DNA from: Ectocarpus siliculosus
Taxonomy: Eukaryota > Sar > Phaeophyceae > Ectocarpales > Ectocarpaceae
Assembly (NCBI GenBank): GCA_000310025.1
Contig: FN649735.1
Location: 4,463,642 to 4,527,641, forward strand
DNA: 64,000 nt
Direction: 5' to 3'
Each line of letters starts with the position of its first letter. Position 1 is the first letter of the stretch. Under the pieces are notes generated by a model, which saw only the letters and a list, made by a program, of their open reading frames with translations, made no database searches and had not been told where the DNA came from. A program made the translations under genes and the position numbers. Positions 59,617-64,000 of the stretch are shown here, piece after piece.

Positions 59617-59686
59617 CACCCCGTGGGGATTCGAACTCATGACCTCACCACCAGCGGTGTCGAGGTTACCGCTAGACCATCGGGGC
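59617..59686 (-). ncRNA. tRNA-like sequence (tRNA pseudogene or SINE head)
   Basis: On the minus strand the 70-base stretch from GCCCCGATGG to CGGGGTG has a pairable acceptor stem (GCCCCG/CGGGGT). It has an A-box-like TGGTCTAGCGG and a B-box-like AGTTCGAATCC. The T stem does not pair well and no clean 7-base anticodon loop can be drawn, so it is unlikely to be a working tRNA. A SINE head derived from a tRNA is likely, though no terminal tail was delimited. Confidence 0.55.
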
Positions 59687-60039
59687 GACCAGGTGGGAAT
59701 AAGAAATACATACGCCGTTTTGAGCCGATGACCGCGACGTCGTGGTAGCAGAGGGCTGGGCTTGAAGGTCACCTCTACGTCACCATCGCGCCAGTGACAG
59801 ACGAGGGGGTGAGTGGCGACAAACTATGACACGTCGCTTGTACAAACCGTACTCCTGCTTTTCGTGAGCTTCCGGAAGTGCTTCTAGAACACACGCCTCA
59901 ACCACAACAATCAAGCGGTGAATATCGCAAGGGAGTTATAGCGCCACTCCCGAGGAGAACGCCAGCTCCATCGCCGATTATTTTCTGCAACAGGTTGGGT
60001 GATACGATGGGGAAACGCTGCTTAGGGCCGTTTTAATCG

Positions 60040-60200
60040 ATGTCCAAAAATCCAAATTTTGTACAAATCTCCAAAAAAGCTCCAAAAATTTGGAACCCAC
60101 CGCTCCAAATTTTTGACATAAATTTGGAACGAAGTCGGGCCCGAAAATTTGGAGCCACTAGCTTCCAAATTTTGGAAGCCTTTTTGGAGCACTTTCCAAA
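60040..60200. repeat. Cluster of 'ccaaatttttgg' palindromes
   Basis: Within about 150 bp there are at least eight occurrences of ccaaa/tttgg words arranged as inverted pairs (for example 'tccaaaaatttgga' and 'ttccaaattttggaa'). The short open frames here follow from the repeat. Confidence 0.7.
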
Positions 60201-61794
60201 TCACCCTTACAGACGCACGCGCGGGCTGCGACGGCTGCAACACGAGTGCCCCTCACCAGCGACGTCTACAACACGAGTGCCCCTTACCATAGGAAGCCAG
60301 CTAGGGTTGTGTTTGGGGCATGGGCGACCATAGAAAGCGCGGCGCGGCTACAGAATGTAGTGGCTCCCTTCGCCCACGGGCACGCGCTCGGCCAACACAC
60401 ACCCGGGATGTCCTCGACAAGCTCAAAGCAATAGCGGCGATTGTGCTGGTGCTGACTGTCGCCACATCGACTGTCGTTCAGCGCCTAACACCCAAGACGC
60501 GGCAACGTATCCACGAGCCGTGACGGCTGGTTTGGGACGAGCACTTAGAAGATGTGAGGCGCAGGAAGCTGTTCCGACGCATGTACAGGATGGAGGAGCA
60601 CAGCTTCGACAAGCTCGCGGAACTTTTACGACCCATCCTCGAGCGCAACGACTTCTACGCAAGTAAGAGATATACCCACACAGGGTGCGTCCGCGCGTGA
60701 GGAAGAGCGAGTAGGGTTAGGTTTCGTCAGGGTTGTCTTGCCGTCGCGAACACAGCCGCCGGTTTGCACTTGTATTTGCTGCTCACCGCTGATGTCCGAA
60801 AGATGAATTGGCACCGCCAGGGACATCAGCAGCGCAGGAGACGCCTTGGAGATGGCATGTGCGCTGATGTCCGTCCGGCGATGCGCCTGACAAGTGCTTG
60901 GGCTTCGAATTTACCGGTACATCCATGCTTGTATTCTTGTTGGTCGCGTGGTGCAGGGTTGCGCGCGAGCAGTGGAGCTGTGCCGGTGAAAATTCGGCTG
61001 GCAGTTGCGCTGTGCATGTTCGAGGGGCGTCATACATCGATGTCGGCTTGCTGTTCGGCATTTCGAAGGAGTCCGTCTTCCACATCATGTGGCAAGTGGT
61101 GGACGCCATCAACAACACGCCGACGGTGGGGCCGTTCTTTTTTCCCCAGACACCAGAGGAGTGCTCCCGGTAAGTAAGCGAAGGAGTGGGAGGTCGGTGC
61201 ATGTTTGTTTGTATCATAGGTGTTGTACTTTAGTCGAACATCGTATGTGGTCTCCCATGCACTTCTACTATTGCGGGAAGGGGATCTCTGGCATTTTCCC
61301 CTGCATCCCTTCACTCAGCAACATGGAAGCGAACGTGTTGTGGAGTCCAAGAACGACTCTTACAGAGTGGGCGCCTGTGTGTTGCATGACATTTCGTAAA
61401 TACCCAGTCCTACACTCAAAATTCCGGACAACAGCACGCAAAATTCAACAGGTTACTACTGCCTACCTCCGGCCCCGTACGGCGGTAGACTAGTGCTGTA
61501 GATTTTTTTCTCGCAATAGGTTGACATCAGACCCATAAACGTGGTCAAAACGCGCGCGTCCACCCTTACGTTGGGAAGGTCAGCAACATTTTGTTGCATG
61601 CGGGAGGCGCTATCGCCCCCGAACCTTCATTTCGCCCGCCGATAAGGTAGTAAGCTACACCACGGCTGTACGAACCGTCGGCCACGCTCTGATGTACTGT
61701 TGTGTGTTTAAGGGCGTCTGTCCTCACACTCCTACGAAAAGATTGTCACGTGTGTATGTCGACTCGGGTCATACAAGAGGGTAATGTGGAATAG

Positions 61795-62735
61795 CTTTGT
61801 TGTTGGAAAACGTACCTGCAAAGTAGGCTCGTGCGTTGCTAGAAAATGCTCGTTTATACCACACCAACCAGAGAAGCGCCGTGTGATTTCCAGAGAAGGG
61901 GTGTGTGTGTGATCATCAGCTACATACATCGCAGCCCAAGAAAAAACTTTCTCTGTTTGTTCTTCTCTCTGGTTGGAGCTTTGATCTATGCACTGTAGAC
62001 AACTCCAAAGCGTGTGATTTGTGGTCAGACTAGCACACGGAAGGGACAGGCGGCACCCCAGGCCCTCGCACAAAAGTATGGAGAGGTTTACACATTGATC
62101 ATCAATAGTGGTGTCTAGCCGCGTGTTGGTGTGCATCTTGTCCTCTCCCGCTTATGACGAAAACGCTGCCGCTCGCGAAACGCACAACACAACCAACGCT
62201 TCTTCTCGTCTCCTCTCGCTTCCTCCGCCGATAGCAAACAGCTGTAGAGTACAGGGCACACCCTCCCGCCTTGCTCTTCCGGTGGTGTGTGTGTGTCTCC
62301 CGCCCCCCATGTCCATCAGCCCTGTCTCTCTGTAGCGTGTGTGTTTTGGCACAGGAGCAGCAGCTGCTGCTGAGCACACCGACCGGCGGAACAAAAAAAA
62401 ATCACGCCTGCCTGTGATTTTGGGCGAGGACGCTTGGTTCTCTACTTCAATTTCGCCGCAGATGCTGTGCTAGCTCGATGCACCGAGCACGGATTGAGCT
62501 GGAAGCAGTTGTGACAGCTCGGGCAAAATTCTACTTTTTGTGCACCAATCTTGAATTGCAATTTTGTGCCTAGATGGCGCAATGGACTCGAGTCTCCTGT
62601 CTGTGTATTTATCGGCACACAGACACGGCCGGACACACTCGCTACGAACTGGCCCCCCTGTGCACGATTTTTTGCTTTTTCACGTACGTACATGCACATC
62701 ACGATCCCTCTAAACAGCTTTTTCTTGCAAAAAAA
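61795..62735 (-). repeat. ~1-kb dispersed repeat, copy 2, in the Harbinger intron
   Basis: Inverted relative to 16018-17090 and collinear with it on the complement ('gctagacaccactattgatg', 'tcacacgctttggagttg', 'ccatctaggcacaaaattgc'). Lies entirely between the donor at 61170 and exon 3, so it lengthened the intron. Old copy, no protein recognised. Confidence 0.75.
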
Positions 62736-62825
62736 ACAAACAATTGGGCCGCTCTTCATCAAAAATGCTATAACAACAGCAAAAAGCTACAGTACATCTC
62801 TCTAACTGTGGCTCGTTGTTCTCTA

Positions 62826-62859
62826 CCCCCCCCGGGGCCCCCCCCCCCCCCCCCCCCCC
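62826..62859. repeat. Poly-C tract next to Harbinger exon 3
   Basis: Eight C, four G, then 22 C. It sits where the branch site/acceptor of the last intron would be expected, and no AG follows before coding sequence resumes. Confidence 0.9.
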
Positions 62860-63687
62860 ACCGCATGCGTGTTCTACACCGCTTCGCCAACTCTTGCTCT
62901 TTCCGAAATCGCCAGGCCAAAAGCACTGGTGGCGCGTTCGCTGGTTGTGTGGCTGCTGGAGATGGCCTTTTGGTCAAGATGCAAGCTCCACCTCCCACGC
63001 AAACCCCGAATGTGCTCTCCTATTATTCGAGTAGCAAGAACGCGTATGGGTTGAATGTGCAGGCGACCTGTGATGCCAACTACCGCTTCCACAGCATGTC
63101 GACCATCGCAGCCGGTTCGACCAATGACTGGACTGCGTGGAATCGCTCGGAGCTATCACACACCGTGGCGCGCCTGCCGCCTGGCTTCTATATGCTAGGA
63201 GGTGCGGCGTACCCCCTCAACAACCAACTCCTCACGCCGTACCCCGGGAAGCTACTACTCCAGACCAGGACGCCTTCAACTTCTACCTCAGTCAACTGAG
63301 GGTGAAGATAGAGCAAGCTTTCGGCATCCTCGTTGGACAGTGGGGTATTGTGTGGAGGCCGTTGCGGGTCCAGTTCCCTGGGCGCAGTACCCTCATCACT
63401 GCACTTTTCCGTCTGACAACTTCCTGTGCGACGAGAAAGTGAAGCCTGTCAACCCGTCAGAGGAGGACGGGGAATCCGGACGTGACCGGCCCCAGCTGAC
63501 GGAAAAGGGCACGCTCCCGGCAGGGTTCCGGACGACCTCCAAGGCCGCGCCGACGAGGTCGGGCGACGCCGCCACCCGTATGGCGCTGCGAATGATGCTG
63601 GACAACAAGCGACAGTACCGCCCGCTGTTCAACCTGGAGCGGAACACGGGGCAGAACAAGGGACAGGCTTGATAAAGGGCTGGGAAG

Positions 63688-64000
63688 CGATCGACAATGG
63701 GCTGGCCGCGACCGTGGAGGGCCTGGCTTAGCCTTTGTGCTTGGAGCGTGGAGGGTTTGGAGCTCGCAGGGGTGGGGGGGGGAGAGAAGGGGTGTGGGAG
63801 GACGTGAGGATGGGGAAGGGGCTGTGCGGACTGGACTCGATCGGCAATGAGCTGGCCGCGACCGTGGAGGGCCTGGCTTAGCCTTTGTGCTTGGAGCGTG
63901 GAGGGTTTGGAGCTCGCAGGGGTGGGGGAGGGAGAGAAGGGGCGTGGGAGGACGTGAGGATGGGGGAGGGGCTGTGCGGACTGGACTCGATCGGCAATGA
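63688..64000. repeat. 150-bp-unit minisatellite running off the window
   Basis: The word 'gatcg(a/g)caatg(g/a)gctggcc' begins at 63688 and 63838, and again at 63988 as far as the window shows. Units differ by a few substitutions. Composition is G-rich and purine-biased. It starts right after the Harbinger stop. Confidence 0.9.

Larger units (their letters stand above)
60320..63672 (+). pseudogene. PIF/Harbinger transposase pseudogene (HARBI1-like)
   Basis: Exon 1 (60320-60662) carries KLFRRMYRMEEHSFDKLAEL and has an in-frame TGA at 60521-60523. Exon 2 (60957-61169) reads 'VPVKIRLAVALCMFEG' and, after a 1-nt loss near 61026, 'ASYIDVGLLFGISKESVF' and WQVVDAINNTP. Exon 3 (about 62870-63672) holds the DDE nuclease: AAGDG (first Asp), 'YYSSSKNAYGLNVQATCDAN', GSTNDW (second Asp), LLTPY and 'FNFYLSQLRVKIEQAFGILV' (Glu). 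Further 1-nt losses near 63245 and 63416 shift the frame. Donors GTAAG at 60663 and 61170 are good; the exon 3 acceptor is obscured by a poly-C tract. Catalytic residues persist, but the gene cannot be translated as read. A partner Myb-like protein was not found. Confidence 0.9.

Noticed and set aside
59617-59686. Functional tRNA gene
   Set aside because: T stem mispairs and no standard anticodon loop can be drawn.

Overview
The window looks like repeat-rich nuclear DNA of a eukaryote with long introns. The only host gene I can build is a six-exon class 3 lipase on the minus strand (54.9-59.1 kb, introns about 0.4-0.85 kb). Everything else recognisable is transposon-derived: Ty1/copia and other LTR elements, a LINE, PIF1/Helitron-type helicase remnants, a Harbinger transposase pseudogene and several terminal-inverted-repeat elements. 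Intron length, element mix and base composition would suit a brown alga (stramenopile), but no marker gene proves it; this is inference. There are no prokaryotic operons, rRNA genes or CRISPR arrays.

Layout. 0-2.9 kb: foldback repeats and a helicase relic. 2.9-5.6 kb: an LTR element with a 5-bp target duplication and a decayed gag-like reading frame. 5.6-20.3 kb: mostly gene-free, with tandem repeats, a second helicase relic, two inverted-repeat DNA elements and a 1-kb dispersed repeat. 20.3-32.4 kb: a mosaic of segmental repeats containing a short LTR element, two poly-A retroposon insertions, a LINE whose reverse transcriptase has lost its YADD box, and a copia RNase H/LTR relic. 32.8-40.4 kb: two copies of one non-autonomous copia-like element, one nested in the gag of the other, both with exact target duplications. 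40.4-45.1 kb: no recognisable gene. 45.1-54.2 kb: direct and inverted copies of the 20-29 kb mosaic, including unoccupied ('empty') versions of sites that are filled at 20-25 kb. 54.9-59.1 kb: lipase. 59.6 kb: a tRNA-like/SINE-head sequence. 60.3-63.7 kb: Harbinger transposase pseudogene with a 1-kb repeat in its intron, followed by a 150-bp minisatellite that runs off the window.

The strongest observations are structural. The nested copia pair can be dated from its own LTRs: the inner LTRs have no substitutions, the outer ones have six. Both copies share the same deletion of the reverse transcriptase core and the same antisense open frames. Paralogous empty sites confirm the borders of the short LTR element exactly and those of a poly-A retroposon approximately. 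I found no clear new biological system. The best candidate for something undescribed is the trans-mobilised copia derivative carrying conserved antisense ORFs.
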